The notes under the pieces are model-generated. The model searched no databases. It saw only the letters and a list, made by a program, of their open reading frames with translations, and was not told where the DNA came from. DNA of 64,000 bases from an uncultured Desulfobacteraceae bacterium (GTDB lineage: Bacteria > Desulfobacterota > Desulfobacteria > Desulfobacterales > UBA5852), in assembly GCA_913060875.1 (NCBI GenBank), contig CAJXSL010000020.1, positions 24,743 to 88,742 of the forward strand, in the 5' to 3' direction. Every line of letters begins with the position of its first letter. The stretch's first letter is position 1. Positions 18,578 to 30,156 of the stretch are shown one piece after another. The position numbers were made by a program, and so were the translations under genes.

Positions 18578-18799
18578 ATGAAAAAGAAAGACAGGAATCG
18601 GTCGATAAGCGACCGCCAGCACGACGAGCGCGAATTGCGTCAGGAATTGCGCGCCATGGGCTATCGATTGACGGGGCAGGAAGCCTACGAGGATCTTCGC
18701 GCTTTGTTAAAAGAAGAGTTGAACCGACAATGGTTCCAGAGTGCCAGTCGTGGTAACGTTATCCGTCGCCGTCGAAAAACACCCGCCAACAGCCACTAA
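18578..18799 (+). CDS. Small basic protein, 73 aa
   Basis: 73 residues, very charged, beginning MKKKDRNRSISDRQHDE and ending in a basic RRRRKT tail. Predicted mostly helical. GAGG eight bases before ATG supports translation. No signal peptide or known motif. It could bind nucleic acid or a protein partner, but nothing in the sequence decides. Confidence 0.6.
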   Translation: MKKKDRNRSISDRQHDERELRQELRAMGYRLTGQEAYEDLRALLKEELNRQWFQSASRGNVIRRRRKTPANSH

Positions 18800-18862
18800 A
18801 ATCCTCCTAACCATCCCCGTTATGAGCTCGAAACAACCGTTTAAATGGTTCCCGCCGTGGGA

Positions 18863-19468
18863 TCAGTTCCCATCTTCCTCAAAGTACTGGACCTGATACG
18901 TCTCAACGTCGAGATGACTTTCCCGCCAGGCTTGGGCCGGTAGACCGGCCTTTAAGCACAGGTGGGAAAGAAAATCCTGGCAGCGGGGAAGTTGCTTCCA
19001 TACTTGGGGCAGAAAGGTGGCACTGGCGGCGCCTTTCCGCAGAATAACGCCGTCGATGCCAGGGCGCAGCCGGTCGATAAGCTCGTCGCCGTCGCCATAG
19101 GTCAGGGGCTCGGGAGGTGTCAGGACACTGACCTCGATGACGATTTGATCCAGTTCCTGCGCTTCCAACGGCGGAAATCGCGGATCATGGAAAGCGGCGT
19201 TGACGGCATTGCGGCGGACGTTTTCTTTTAGCGTGTCGGATGACGTCAGGGTCCCGATGCAACCCCGCAGGTGGCCTTTTTTTTTCAGCGTAACAAAGGT
19301 GCCGCTCGGGCGGGCAAAAATGGGGGCCTGAAGTGCGGTTTCCACGCTATGGCGCTCATCGTCCGGCAAGGGGTGCTTCAACTGATCGGCAATGATGGTT
19401 CGGGCCAGGCGAACCAGGCATCGCCCCTCATCGGGTGATAAGGGGGCGGCGGTGTTTTCAGTGGTCAT
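18863..19468 (-). CDS. AMMECR1-domain protein
   Basis: 201 residues covering one AMMECR1 domain: GTFVTLKKKGHLRGCIGTL, the signature LRGCIG, AAFHDPRFPPL, and VEVSVLTPPEPL. Cytoplasmic. Family function is unresolved; in anaerobes it often occurs near MEMO and radical-SAM (AmmeMemoRadiSam) genes, but neither is adjacent here. AAGGAAG precedes the ATG. Confidence 0.9.
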   Translation of the reverse strand: MTTENTAAPLSPDEGRCLVRLARTIIADQLKHPLPDDERHSVETALQAPIFARPSGTFVTLKKKGHLRGCIGTLTSSDTLKENVRRNAVNAAFHDPRFPPLEAQELDQIVIEVSVLTPPEPLTYGDGDELIDRLRPGIDGVILRKGAASATFLPQVWKQLPRCQDFLSHLCLKAGLPAQAWRESHLDVETYQVQYFEEDGN

Positions 19469-19702
19469 GATTCTTCCTTTTGGTTGGGTAGCGGGGCATT
19501 ACGGGCAATGACCCGAGCGGTTCGTCATGGCATGTCTGCCTGGGTTGGCCAAGTGGCGTCTTCAATGGCAGGGATGCCATAATCTATAACGGTTTATGGC
19601 TTTCTTGTCGACACCCGATATTACGGGGAGTGGAGGGATTGGGCCATCGGCAGGGGGTGAATGTCTACAGCCGGCCATGGTCATGCGCCCAGTCTGAGGG
19701 CG

Positions 19703-20476
19703 TCAGGCGGATTTGGAAAGCAGGCGGGATACGGGGGTTAGGCATAGCGGTGTGTCCTGGACTTCGGACCAGAACAGCCGTAAGGCAGCTGCTGTCTCAG
19801 GGTAGGGATGCCCGATGGCGATGGCATGACCATATACCAGGGCCCGGTTCATGGCATTGTACAGGTTGTTGAGGATCGTCTGTGGGCAGCGCTTGTTGTC
19901 CAAAAATGTATCCCGGCGTCCGCTGGTCATGTGTAAACCACAGGCGGTGCGATAGGCCTTGGAGTGATGCGATGTCAGGCTGTCGATAAAAAACAGCCCC
20001 CGGCGTTTGATGGCCTGGAGGGCGTAGCTGATTTCTTCGCCATTGGAGGTGAAGCGTGATCCCATATGATTGTTGACGCCCTTGGCAAACGGCACGGCCT
20101 TGATATTGGTGGCGAGGACCTTTTCGATATGAGGCGCGCTGTCCCCCACAAACAAGGCACCGGGGCCGGGGTCCAAATGGCCGTCATAGGGTTCCATGGG
20201 TTGGTGCAAGAGGATTTCGTGACCCTGCGCATGAATGCGGCGGGCCAACTCTATCGAATAGGGCAGGTGCGGCAGAATGGCAAACGTCAGGTTGGCATCG
20301 ATATTCAGGAAGGATGCCGCGCGCCTGCGACTGTAACCGATATCATCAATAATGATGGCCATGCGGGCTTCACGGGGGTGTCGCCCCATGGCTTGGGCAT
20401 TTGCAAAAGGGGACAGCCCCGCGGTGCTGGAAAGGGTCCAGAACAGCGATTTTAAAAGAAACGTTCGACGATCCAT
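19703..20476 (-). CDS. Divergent polysaccharide deacetylase (YibQ/COG2861 type) with Tat signal
   Basis: 257 residues from ATG 20476. The N-terminus MDRRTFLLKS is a twin-arginine motif followed by a hydrophobic stretch and a likely cleavage site after NAQA. The mature protein has MAIIIDDIGYS (the double-Asp site), HEILLHQPMEP and a late HPYPET, as in divergent polysaccharide deacetylases of the NodB-like fold. It would act in the periplasm on a glycan or peptidoglycan-related substrate. The upstream open extension to 20641 has no ribosome site and would bury the signal peptide. Confidence 0.85.
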   Translation of the reverse strand: MDRRTFLLKSLFWTLSSTAGLSPFANAQAMGRHPREARMAIIIDDIGYSRRRAASFLNIDANLTFAILPHLPYSIELARRIHAQGHEILLHQPMEPYDGHLDPGPGALFVGDSAPHIEKVLATNIKAVPFAKGVNNHMGSRFTSNGEEISYALQAIKRRGLFFIDSLTSHHSKAYRTACGLHMTSGRRDTFLDNKRCPQTILNNLYNAMNRALVYGHAIAIGHPYPETAAALRLFWSEVQDTPLCLTPVSRLLSKSA

Positions 20477-20728
20477 GCCATTTCCCAGAAGAGATGCGCC
20501 CCGCTTGCGATAGCGTTTCTTTTTACCGTATGCGGCCTTCTTTAATAAGGAAGTTTTGATCAGGCATATACAATTTATTGGGTTCCTCGTCAAGAAAAAT
20601 ACTATATATTGTGAATTGCCGGGGCATGAATGGTGTCGCATGTCCCTTGAATCTCAGAGGTTTCTCTGGTAGACGGACCAGAGATCGCGTTTTGTCTTTA
20701 TCTTTTATTCCACCCGATAGGAGGTATT

Positions 20729-21763
20729 ATGCGCCGAGTCGCCGTAGTGGGCGCCACCGGCTATGCCGGAGCGGAACTGGTGCGGATTCTGATCGGACAT
20801 CCGAATGTCACCCTTACGACGGTTACATCCCGTCAATTCGCCGGTCACTCTTTCGCGACGATTTATCCCGCTTTGGCCGGTCTGACGGATCTGGTTTGTG
20901 AAGAATACGCAATTGAGCGTATCAAGACCGTGGCTGATATGGTTTTCTTGGCGTTGCCGCACCAGGTTCCCATGAATATCGTGCCCGAACTGCTGGATGC
21001 CGGTCTGCGTGTTATCGATCTGTCGGCCGATTTCAGGTTTACCGACGTGCATCGCTACGAGGCGGCCTATCAACCGCACGCGGCACCGGAATTGCTGGCG
21101 CAGGCTGTTTATGGCCTCAGTGAAGTGCATGCCGATCTTATCCGGGACGCCCGGTTGATTGGAAACCCTGGTTGCTATCCGACGAGTGTGCTGTTGCCTT
21201 TGATGCCGTTGATTCGGCAGGGTCTTGTGTCGCCGGCCCATTTGGTGGCCGACGCCAAATCCGGTGTCAGCGGTGCCGGTCGGAGCCCGAGCCTCGCGAC
21301 CCATTTTTGTGAGGTAACCGAATCTTTCAAAGCCTACAAAGTCGCAGCGCATCGCCATAATCCCGAAATGGATGAGCTTTTGAGCCTGGCAGCGGGATAT
21401 GACGTACACCTCACTTTCGTTCCCCATTTGCTGCCCATGAGCCGGGGCATGCTGACGACATGCTATGCGCAGACGATGCCTTCCGTGGATGCCGAAAGCA
21501 TCGCGGCATGTTTGGAAGACGCCTATGGCGCATGTCCTTTCGTAAGGCTCTGCCATGACCGAATGCCTGATACACGTAATGTGCGGGGGACCAATTTCAT
21601 CGATATCGGGTTCCAGTTGGACGAGGCCGGGGGAACATTGATTCTGATAGCGGCCATCGACAATTTGGTCAAAGGTGCGGCCGGTCAAGCTGTTCAAAAC
21701 ATGAATCTGATATTTGGTTTTGATGAAACGGCGGGGTTAGTGCCGGTTCCGTTTCCTCTTTGA
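20729..21763 (+). CDS. argC: N-acetyl-gamma-glutamyl-phosphate reductase
   Basis: 344 residues. NADP-binding VAVVGATGYAGAELVRIL at the N-terminus; catalytic Cys in LIGNPGCYPTS; HRHNPEM and FVPHLLPMSRGM of the substrate site. It catalyses the NADPH-dependent third step of arginine/ornithine synthesis. Usual length for the bacterial family. GATAGGAGG precedes ATG. No other arg gene is adjacent. Confidence 0.97.
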   Translation: MRRVAVVGATGYAGAELVRILIGHPNVTLTTVTSRQFAGHSFATIYPALAGLTDLVCEEYAIERIKTVADMVFLALPHQVPMNIVPELLDAGLRVIDLSADFRFTDVHRYEAAYQPHAAPELLAQAVYGLSEVHADLIRDARLIGNPGCYPTSVLLPLMPLIRQGLVSPAHLVADAKSGVSGAGRSPSLATHFCEVTESFKAYKVAAHRHNPEMDELLSLAAGYDVHLTFVPHLLPMSRGMLTTCYAQTMPSVDAESIAACLEDAYGACPFVRLCHDRMPDTRNVRGTNFIDIGFQLDEAGGTLILIAAIDNLVKGAAGQAVQNMNLIFGFDETAGLVPVPFPL

Positions 21764-21797
21764 GGCCAGGAAAATAGCGGTGTAATGTTTTGAATTC

Positions 21798-21826
21798 TTG
21801 ACAAAATTGCATTGATTAAATAGACA
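21798..21826 (+). promoter_or_regulatory. Possible promoter for folD
   Basis: TTGACA at 21798-21803, a 17-base AT-rich spacer and TAGACA at 21821-21826. Good -35, poor -10. About 80 bases upstream of the folD start in an AT-rich intergenic stretch. Confidence 0.35.
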
Positions 21827-21904
21827 CTGAGGGCGTTAGCAGTCCACATTTACCCTGCGGGGTATTCACACATTCTATATTCAATTGGCGAAAGGAGAAC
21901 AAAC

Positions 21905-22813
21905 ATGACAGCCAAGCTGATCAAGGGGACCGAGATCCGCGAGCAAATCCTCGAGGAAATCACGGCCGAAGTCGCTGAAATTAAGGAAAAACATGGTGTT
22001 GTGCCCGGTTTGGTGACCATTCTGGTAGGAGAGAATCCAGCGTCCATCTCCTATGTTACACTGAAAATAAAAACAGCCCATCGGGTCGGTTTCAAAGAAA
22101 TTCAGGATACCCAACCGGTGGACATCTCCGAAGAAGATCTCTTGGCTTTGATCGACAAATACAACAAAGACGATTCCATCAATGGCATTCTCGTCCAGTT
22201 GCCCCTTCCCAAGCATGTCGATGAGAAAAAGGTGCTCAATGCCATCGATCCTGACAAGGATGTGGACGGTTTCCACCCGGTCAACGTTGGGCGTCTGATG
22301 ATCGGCGGCAAAGAAGTCAAATTTCCGCCCTGTACGCCGGCGGGTATTCAGGAAATGATTGTACGGGCTGGGGTGGATACCAAAGGGGCGGAAGTTGTCG
22401 TGGTTGGCCGCTCCAACATTGTGGGAAAACCTATTGCCAACATGATGCTCCAGAAGGGCGAAGGGGCGAACTCCACCGTCACAATCGTGCATACCGGCAC
22501 AAAAGATCTAAAGGCCCATTGCCAGCGTGCCGATATATTGATTGTCGCAGCGGGCGTACCGGGCTTGGTCAAACCGGAGTGGATCAAACCGGGGGCATGC
22601 GTCATCGATGTGGGTGTGAATCGGGTTGGTGAAAAAATCAGCGAGAAAACCGGCAAGAAAATTGCCATTCTCCAAGGCGATGTGGATTTCGATGCCGCCA
22701 AGGAAATTGCCGGTTCGATTACCCCGGTACCGGGCGGAGTTGGTCCCATGACCATCACCATGCTGATGAAAAACACATTAAAAAGCTTGAAATTTAAGCT
22801 GGGATTGATGTAG
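21905..22813 (+). CDS. folD: Bifunctional methylenetetrahydrofolate dehydrogenase/methenyltetrahydrofolate cyclohydrolase
   Basis: 302 residues. The family signature ILVQLPLPKHVDE, the DKDVDGFHPVN loop, NADP-binding VVVVGRSNIVGKP, the catalytic region YVTLKIK with its Lys, and ITPVPGGVGPMT near the end. It interconverts methylene-, methenyl- and formyl-tetrahydrofolate in one-carbon metabolism, and in acetogens and sulfate reducers also in the Wood-Ljungdahl methyl branch. AAAGGAG precedes the ATG. A 12-bp inverted repeat (22818-22829 with 22850-22861) follows the stop. Confidence 0.97.
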   Translation: MTAKLIKGTEIREQILEEITAEVAEIKEKHGVVPGLVTILVGENPASISYVTLKIKTAHRVGFKEIQDTQPVDISEEDLLALIDKYNKDDSINGILVQLPLPKHVDEKKVLNAIDPDKDVDGFHPVNVGRLMIGGKEVKFPPCTPAGIQEMIVRAGVDTKGAEVVVVGRSNIVGKPIANMMLQKGEGANSTVTIVHTGTKDLKAHCQRADILIVAAGVPGLVKPEWIKPGACVIDVGVNRVGEKISEKTGKKIAILQGDVDFDAAKEIAGSITPVPGGVGPMTITMLMKNTLKSLKFKLGLM

Positions 22814-22860
22814 TATTGTCATTATCGGAAATCCGCAATGGTTTCGGGGTCCGATAGTGA

Positions 22861-22981
22861 CATTGAAACGTTACCATTGAGGTATAACCACGAAAAGGCA
22901 AACCCGCTGAAAAACGGGGACGCACAGCCACGGGTCTAAAGCTGAGAGGCCAGGACAGCCGGGTCACCGAAGGTTTCAATG
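22861..22981 (+). ncRNA. GEMM-I (c-di-GMP-I) riboswitch aptamer
   Basis: The core matches the GEMM-I consensus as I remember it from Vc2: GGCAAACC (22897-22904), a GAAA tetraloop closing P2 (22909-22912), GGGACGCA plus AGCC (22917-22928), CUAAAG in P3, and a 3' CCGGGUCACCG strand. A 9-bp closing helix pairs CATTGAAAC (22861-22869) with GTTTCAATG (22973-22981). Aligned to Vc2, the ligand-contacting position 20 is G, which favours c-di-GMP over cGAMP. The downstream gene is an M23 envelope peptidase. Confidence 0.85.
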
Positions 22982-22983
22982 AC

Positions 22984-23021
22984 AACGCCTTCGGGGTGCA
23001 AGCGCCGAGGGCGTTTTTTTT
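22984..23021 (+). terminator. Intrinsic terminator of the riboswitch
   Basis: An 11-bp stem (AACGCCTTCGG at 22984-22994 with CCGAGGGCGTT at 23005-23015, one G-U) and an eight-T tract. Its 5' arm contains CCTTCGG, the exact complement of CCGAAGG (22967-22973) in the aptamer's 3' strand, so aptamer folding and terminator formation are linked. Confidence 0.85.
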
Positions 23022-23248
23022 AACGCCACGTGACCTGAAAGATTCGATGACGACCGATGGCGACGAGCGGTACCATTAGGCGTTCAAAGAGGCTGCCGTA
23101 GACATCTTGACAGCCGGGGCTGTAAATGGCATCATACTTAAATTATACAGAATACCCGAATGTGTCCGGTAGCCCGATAAACCTGAACAGGCCCGTCGAT
23201 GCTGGCAGATCGACCGGGCAAATCGACTGAGAATGTGGCAGGGTGATC

Positions 23249-24175
23249 ATGCGAAACAGAATTACATTCATTCTCCTTAGTGGCAATGGGTCACGTATCC
23301 GCCAGTTTTCTTCGAGTAAACTGGCCCTGGCAGCAGGCGCTGTGCTCAGTATCGCCGTTTTGACAGGGATCGGATGGCTGGTTCAGGACTATTTGAGCCT
23401 GAAAAATACAGCCGCCCAAGTGGCCGTGCTCAATGACAAGGTGACATCCCGGGATGCTGAGATTGTCCACCAGAAGCGTCAGATTGAATGTTTTGCAAAT
23501 GAAATCAATCAGCTTAAAATGAATCTGGTTGCGTTGGATTCGTTTGAAAAGAAGATTCGTGTGATTGCGAATCTCGAAAAAGCTGCGGAGGAGGACAACC
23601 TCTTCGGTGTCGGCGGTGCCACACCTGAGGACTTGGACACAGGCTTACTCTTGCGGCGCGACCAATCCGATCTGATTCGGTCGATGCATGACCAGATCGA
23701 ACAACTCGAGGGGGCGTCGTTCAATCAGGAGCAGGATTTTTCATCGCTATTGGGGCAGTTGAAAGAAAAGAAGAACCTGCTGGCCTGCACGCCGTCTATC
23801 CGCCCGGCCAAGGGGTGGATTTCATCGGGGTTCGGTTACCGGATTTCACCGTTTACCGGACGAAGGGAACTCCACGCCGCCTTTGACATTGCCAACCGTG
23901 AAGGAAGTCCCATTATTGCCCCGGCCAATGGCGTCGTGACCTACGCCAAAAAGAAGGGGCTTTACGGCAATCTGCTGATTATTGATCACGGCTACGGTCT
24001 CGTTACGCGCTATGGCCACCTAAAAAGTTTTGAAGTCAAGCGAGGGGCAAAGGTCAAAAGAGGCGATGTTGTTGCCAAAATGGGCAATACAGGGCGCAGC
24101 ACCGGTCCGCATGTCCATTACGAGGTCCGTTTGAACGGCGTGCCCGTGAGCCCTGAAAAATACATTCTCAACTAA
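23249..24175 (+). CDS. M23-family metallopeptidase, membrane-anchored
   Basis: 308 residues from ATG 23249; a GTG two codons earlier is equally open. One N-terminal membrane helix (ALAAGAVLSIAVLTGIGWLV) is followed by a coiled coil (about 45-175) and a C-terminal M23 domain: GWISSGFGYR, first zinc ligands in HAAFDIA, LIIDHGYG, and HVHYEV. Such proteins cut peptidoglycan cross-links, or act as EnvC/NlpD-like activators when zinc ligands are lost; here the ligands look present. It acts at the periplasmic face. A c-di-GMP riboswitch and terminator lie upstream, although the 220-base stretch 23022-23242 could hold another promoter. Confidence 0.9.
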   Translation: MRNRITFILLSGNGSRIRQFSSSKLALAAGAVLSIAVLTGIGWLVQDYLSLKNTAAQVAVLNDKVTSRDAEIVHQKRQIECFANEINQLKMNLVALDSFEKKIRVIANLEKAAEEDNLFGVGGATPEDLDTGLLLRRDQSDLIRSMHDQIEQLEGASFNQEQDFSSLLGQLKEKKNLLACTPSIRPAKGWISSGFGYRISPFTGRRELHAAFDIANREGSPIIAPANGVVTYAKKKGLYGNLLIIDHGYGLVTRYGHLKSFEVKRGAKVKRGDVVAKMGNTGRSTGPHVHYEVRLNGVPVSPEKYILN

Positions 24176-24208
24176 AAAAAATCGTCGTAACAACGGGGTA
24201 TGGCTCAT

Positions 24209-24260
24209 GCCGGATGGGGACGTAGGACCACCGCGCAAGGGAATGCCCCGTCGGCTTTTT
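24209..24260 (+). terminator. Intrinsic terminator after the M23 gene
   Basis: GCCGGATGGGG (24209-24219) pairs with CCCCGTCGGC (24246-24255) with one bulged G and one G-U, followed by five Ts. The loop is long (26 bases). The remainder of the 376-base gap to secA holds no gene I can support; TTGACA at 24474 could be part of a secA promoter but has no good -10. Confidence 0.6.
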
Positions 24261-24552
24261 AGGGGCCCGCATCGGTCCGATGACATCGTGTCGGGACCGG
24301 GGATCCTCCGCGCATGGCGCCCATCGTCAGCCCTTTCCTTACCTATGGTCATTCTTAGCAGCAATGCCATCATACCGGCGTAAGTATTATGTTGCGGCAC
24401 CCCGTCAAAAGCGCGATGGTTGGCTAAACATTTCATCCGTTGATTGCGGCACCTTAAACACCGTTGAGCGAGTTGACATCGTCCGGGGGGCAGAGTAAGG
24501 GAGTCAGCAACGGCAATGGCTTCGCCTCAACAGAAAGGAAACGCGTACCCTC

Positions 24553-27084
24553 ATGGTGGGACAGTTTTTAACCAAAATATTCGGTAGTCAGAACGAACGG
24601 ATTCTCAAAAAAATGAATCCTGTGGTGGACCGCATCAATCAGTTGGAAGGCGGTCTCAAATCTCTTGATGACGATGCCCTGCGGGCCATTACCGGTGATT
24701 TGAAAAAGCGCTTCGCCAATGAGGAACCGCTGGATGATCTTTTGCCCGAGGCTTTTGCGCTTGTTCGGGAAGCCTCGGCCAGAACGCTAAACATGCGGCA
24801 TTTCGACTGTCAGTTGATCGGCGGTATGGTTTTGCATGACGGCAAGATATCGGAAATGAAAACCGGTGAGGGTAAAACCCTTGTGGCAACACTGCCGGCC
24901 TACCTGAACGCTCTCACCGGGCGAGGGGTTCACGTGATTACCGTGAATGACTACCTGGCGCGCCGCGATGCCGAATGGATGGGGCAAATATACCGGTTTT
25001 TAGGCCTTGAGGTCGGCTGCATCGTGCACGGTCTCGATGACGCCGAACGCCAGGCCGCCTACGGCGCTGACATCACTTACGGCACCAACAACGAGTTCGG
25101 GTTCGATTACCTGCGCGACAACATGAAGTTTCAGAAGGACGGGCTTGTTCAGCGGGAACTCCATTTTGCCATTGTGGACGAAGTGGACAGCATTTTGGTT
25201 GACGAAGCGCGGACGCCGTTGATTATTTCCGGACCGGCTGAGAAATCGACCCAGCTTTACTACCATGTGAATGGCGTCATACCGCAGATGAAAAAGGAGG
25301 CGGACTTCACGATCGACGAGAAGGCCCGCAGCGTCTCCCTTACCGAAGAAGGGGTGGCGCATGCCGAAAGGCTGTTGAAGGTCGAAAACCTTTATGACCC
25401 CAAAAACATTGATTTGCTCCACCATGTCCAACAGGCATTGAAAGCGCATACCCTGTTCAAGCGGGACGTCGATTATATCGTCAAAAATGGTGAAGTCATT
25501 ATCGTGGACGAATTCACCGGGCGGCTGATGCCGGGCCGGCGCTATAGTGAGGGGCTGCACCAGGCCCTGGAAGCCAAAGAAAATGTGCGGATCGAAAATG
25601 AAAACCAGACCCTGGCCTCGATCACTTTCCAGAACTATTTCCGGATGTATGACAAACTTGCGGGAATGACCGGTACGGCCGATACCGAGGCTGCGGAATT
25701 CAAAAAAACGTACGACCTGGACGTGGTCGTTATTCCCACCAACCAACCCATGGTCCGTAAAGATTTCTCGGATGTCATCTATAAAACCCGCAAAGAGAAA
25801 TTCGAGGCGGCCCTGGAAGAGATCATGGAATGCCACGCCAATGGCCAGCCGGTTCTGGTGGGGACGATTTCCATCGACGTGTCCGAGAGTTTCAGTAAAA
25901 AACTAAAAAAACGGGGTGTTCCTCATACCGTATTGAATGCCAAGAATCACGAAAAAGAGGCTGAAATCATTTCCCAGGCCGGGCAGAAGGGGGGGGTCAC
26001 CATATCCACCAATATGGCCGGCCGCGGTACCGATATTGTCCTGGGGGAAGGCGTTACCGATCTTGGGGGGTTGCACATCATCGGAACAGAGCGGCATGAA
26101 AGCCGCCGGATCGACAACCAGCTGCGAGGGCGCTCCGGACGTCAGGGAGACCCGGGGTCGAGTCGCTTTTACCTGGCCCTGGAGGATGACTTGCTGCGCA
26201 TTTTCGGCGGTGAGCGCATCACCTCCATCATGAACAAACTCGGCATGGAAGAGGGGGAGCCCATCGAGAATGCGCTTATTACCCGGGCGATCGAAAATGC
26301 CCAATCCAAGGTCGAAGGGCATAACTTCGAAATTCGAAAGCAGTTGCTGGAATACGATGACGTCATGAACCAGCAGCGCGAGGTGATTTACCAGCAGCGC
26401 CGCGAGATCCTTACCGGTGAAGACCTGAGAGCCACCATCGAGACCATTATCAGTGAAATGGCCGGCAATCTGGCGGCGGAATATGCGGACGAGCGTTCGC
26501 ATCCCGAGGAATGGGGCTGGGACGGCCTGGGCGAACGCATCACCAAACAGTTCAACTTCCGTTTCGACACCCCGGATGCCGATACCCAGGATGGGTTGAA
26601 TGCCGATGGGCTGGCCCAGTACATCGAAGATGCCGCTATTGCCGCTTACCGGTTGCGCGAGGCTACCATCGGGGCGGACAACATGCGCGCCCTTGAACGG
26701 CATATCATGCTGATGACCGTGGACAGCCTTTGGAAGGACCATCTCCTGAGCATGGATCATCTCAAGGAGGGCATCGGCCTGCGCGGCTATGCCCAGCAGA
26801 ACCCTCTCATCGTTTACAAGAAAGAGGGGTTTGAGATGTTTCAGGATATGATCGAGCGCATCAAGGAAGAAACCGTTGGGATTCTTTTCCGGGTTCAATT
26901 GGCCGAATCGGAACCGGTGGAACAACTGCGTCGGCCAACTGAGCAGAAGATGGTGTTTTCAGGTGGCGGCGACAGCCCACCCCCTAAAAAACAGCCCGTG
27001 CGCAAGTCCGATAAAAAAGTCGGCCGCAATGCCCCCTGTCCCTGTGGCAGTGGAAAGAAATACAAACATTGCTGCGGCCGCTAG
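24553..27084 (+). CDS. secA: Preprotein translocase ATPase SecA
   Basis: 843 residues, usual length. Walker [25 protein letters not shown]-type box [51 protein letters not shown] and [13 protein letters not shown] of the second ATPase lobe. The C-terminal SEC-C zinc site ([13 protein letters not shown]) binds SecB and phospholipid. It drives post-translational export through SecYEG. The ATG at 24553 follows AAAGGAAA. Monocistronic, with terminator structures on the upstream side. Confidence 0.98.
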   Translation: MVGQFLTKIFGSQNERILKKMNPVVDRINQLEGGLKSLDDDALRAITGDLKKRFANEEPLDDLLPEAFALVREASARTLNMRHFDCQLIGGMVLHDGKISEMKTGEGKTLVATLPAYLNALTGRGVHVITVNDYLARRDAEWMGQIYRFLGLEVGCIVHGLDDAERQAAYGADITYGTNNEFGFDYLRDNMKFQKDGLVQRELHFAIVDEVDSILVDEARTPLIISGPAEKSTQLYYHVNGVIPQMKKEADFTIDEKARSVSLTEEGVAHAERLLKVENLYDPKNIDLLHHVQQALKAHTLFKRDVDYIVKNGEVIIVDEFTGRLMPGRRYSEGLHQALEAKENVRIENENQTLASITFQNYFRMYDKLAGMTGTADTEAAEFKKTYDLDVVVIPTNQPMVRKDFSDVIYKTRKEKFEAALEEIMECHANGQPVLVGTISIDVSESFSKKLKKRGVPHTVLNAKNHEKEAEIISQAGQKGGVTISTNMAGRGTDIVLGEGVTDLGGLHIIGTERHESRRIDNQLRGRSGRQGDPGSSRFYLALEDDLLRIFGGERITSIMNKLGMEEGEPIENALITRAIENAQSKVEGHNFEIRKQLLEYDDVMNQQREVIYQQRREILTGEDLRATIETIISEMAGNLAAEYADERSHPEEWGWDGLGERITKQFNFRFDTPDADTQDGLNADGLAQYIEDAAIAAYRLREATIGADNMRALERHIMLMTVDSLWKDHLLSMDHLKEGIGLRGYAQQNPLIVYKKEGFEMFQDMIERIKEETVGILFRVQLAESEPVEQLRRPTEQKMVFSGGGDSPPPKKQPVRKSDKKVGRNAPCPCGSGKKYKHCCGR

Positions 27085-27510
27085 CCCTGTGCGGTTCGAT
27101 TCGGGAATAGCCCTAAAAAAGCGCCTAGCTCAAAGCGTCATGCTGAATGGGGAGAGACTTAACGGCGACTATGAACCGATTCACCGATCCGGCCCCGGAG
27201 CAACCGGCGACAGTTTCATGATCGGTTAAACCGGCCTGGGCCGGCAGCTGCGCCGTGAGCTATCGAGACGTCGTCGGGAGCATCCCGGGCACCCGGTTGG
27301 GGTCATGCCGGAAAATGGTTGGCCGTCTTGCCGGACGGCCGCGGCGGTTTCGTTTCCCGGAGTTTCTCCCCGCGCTCTTTTTTCCTCCCATGCATATGGT
27401 TGCAGCCCTTTACAATTGCGGTTGATGATGCTTATCATTGAATCGTCTTAATCAATCCCTACCTGCGGGTAAACGATTCCGAACAGTCATTCTGGAGGTA
27501 ATCACCATCA
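27085..27510. other. Intergenic region between secA and clpS
   Basis: 426 bases without a convincing gene. It contains a 7-bp hairpin, GGCCGTC at 27321-27327 with GACGGCC at 27334-27340, without a T-run, and an AT-rich stretch just before clpS that probably holds its promoter. Open frames here overlap secA or lack ribosome sites. Confidence 0.5.
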
Positions 27511-27825
27511 ATGAGTCAGCACCAATCCGATTCCGACATCGCGCTATTTCCCAAACGTGCTACCCAGGTGCGCGAGCCTGCCATGTACAGGGTGATGTTG
27601 CTCAATGATGATTACACCACCATGGAGTTTGTCGTGGAGATCCTTGTGAAGGTGTTCCACAAGCATTACGATGAAGCGGCACGTATCATGCTCCATGTTC
27701 ACAAAGAAGGCTCGGGGCTTTGCGGTATCTATACGTATGAGGTGGCCGAAAGCAAGGTTCACACCGTTCACAATCTGGCCCGTGAGAATGGGTTCCCGTT
27801 AAAATGCACCATGGAAAAGGAATAA
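27511..27825 (+). CDS. clpS: ATP-dependent Clp protease adaptor ClpS
   Basis: 104 residues. The core RVMLLNDDYTTMEFVVEIL matches the ClpS substrate pocket (the Asn-Asp pair binds the N-degron amino group), followed by ARIMLHVHKEGSGLCGIYTYEVAE. It delivers proteins with N-terminal bulky residues to ClpA. GGAGG precedes ATG. Only three bases separate it from clpA, so the two are one operon. Confidence 0.96.
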   Translation: MSQHQSDSDIALFPKRATQVREPAMYRVMLLNDDYTTMEFVVEILVKVFHKHYDEAARIMLHVHKEGSGLCGIYTYEVAESKVHTVHNLARENGFPLKCTMEKE

Positions 27826-27828
27826 ACC

Positions 27829-30069
<2,241 letters not shown>

Positions 30070-30091
30070 TGCGATAAAATTGAGCAATGCG

Positions 30092-30124
30092 AAGGGGGGC
30101 ATGGCTCGCAGCCCCCTTTTGTTT
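30092..30124 (+). terminator. Intrinsic terminator between clpA and aat
   Basis: AAGGGGGGC (30092-30100) pairs with GCCCCCTT (30111-30118) around a 10-base loop, then TTTTGTTT. Typical shape and strength. It implies that aat is either read through at a reduced level or has its own start signal. Confidence 0.6.
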
Positions 30125-30156
30125 GGCCCCAACACCATGTCCGGTGCCGCCATTTT

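Noticed and set aside
22818..22861. 12-bp inverted repeat after folD as an intrinsic terminator
   Set aside because: Good stem but a 20-base loop and no T-run; it abuts the riboswitch closing helix, so its role is unclear. Noted only in the folD entry.
24191..24260. Second riboswitch downstream of the M23 gene
   Set aside because: GGGGACG resembles part of the GEMM core, but GGCAAACC and the other conserved segments are missing; explained as a terminator.
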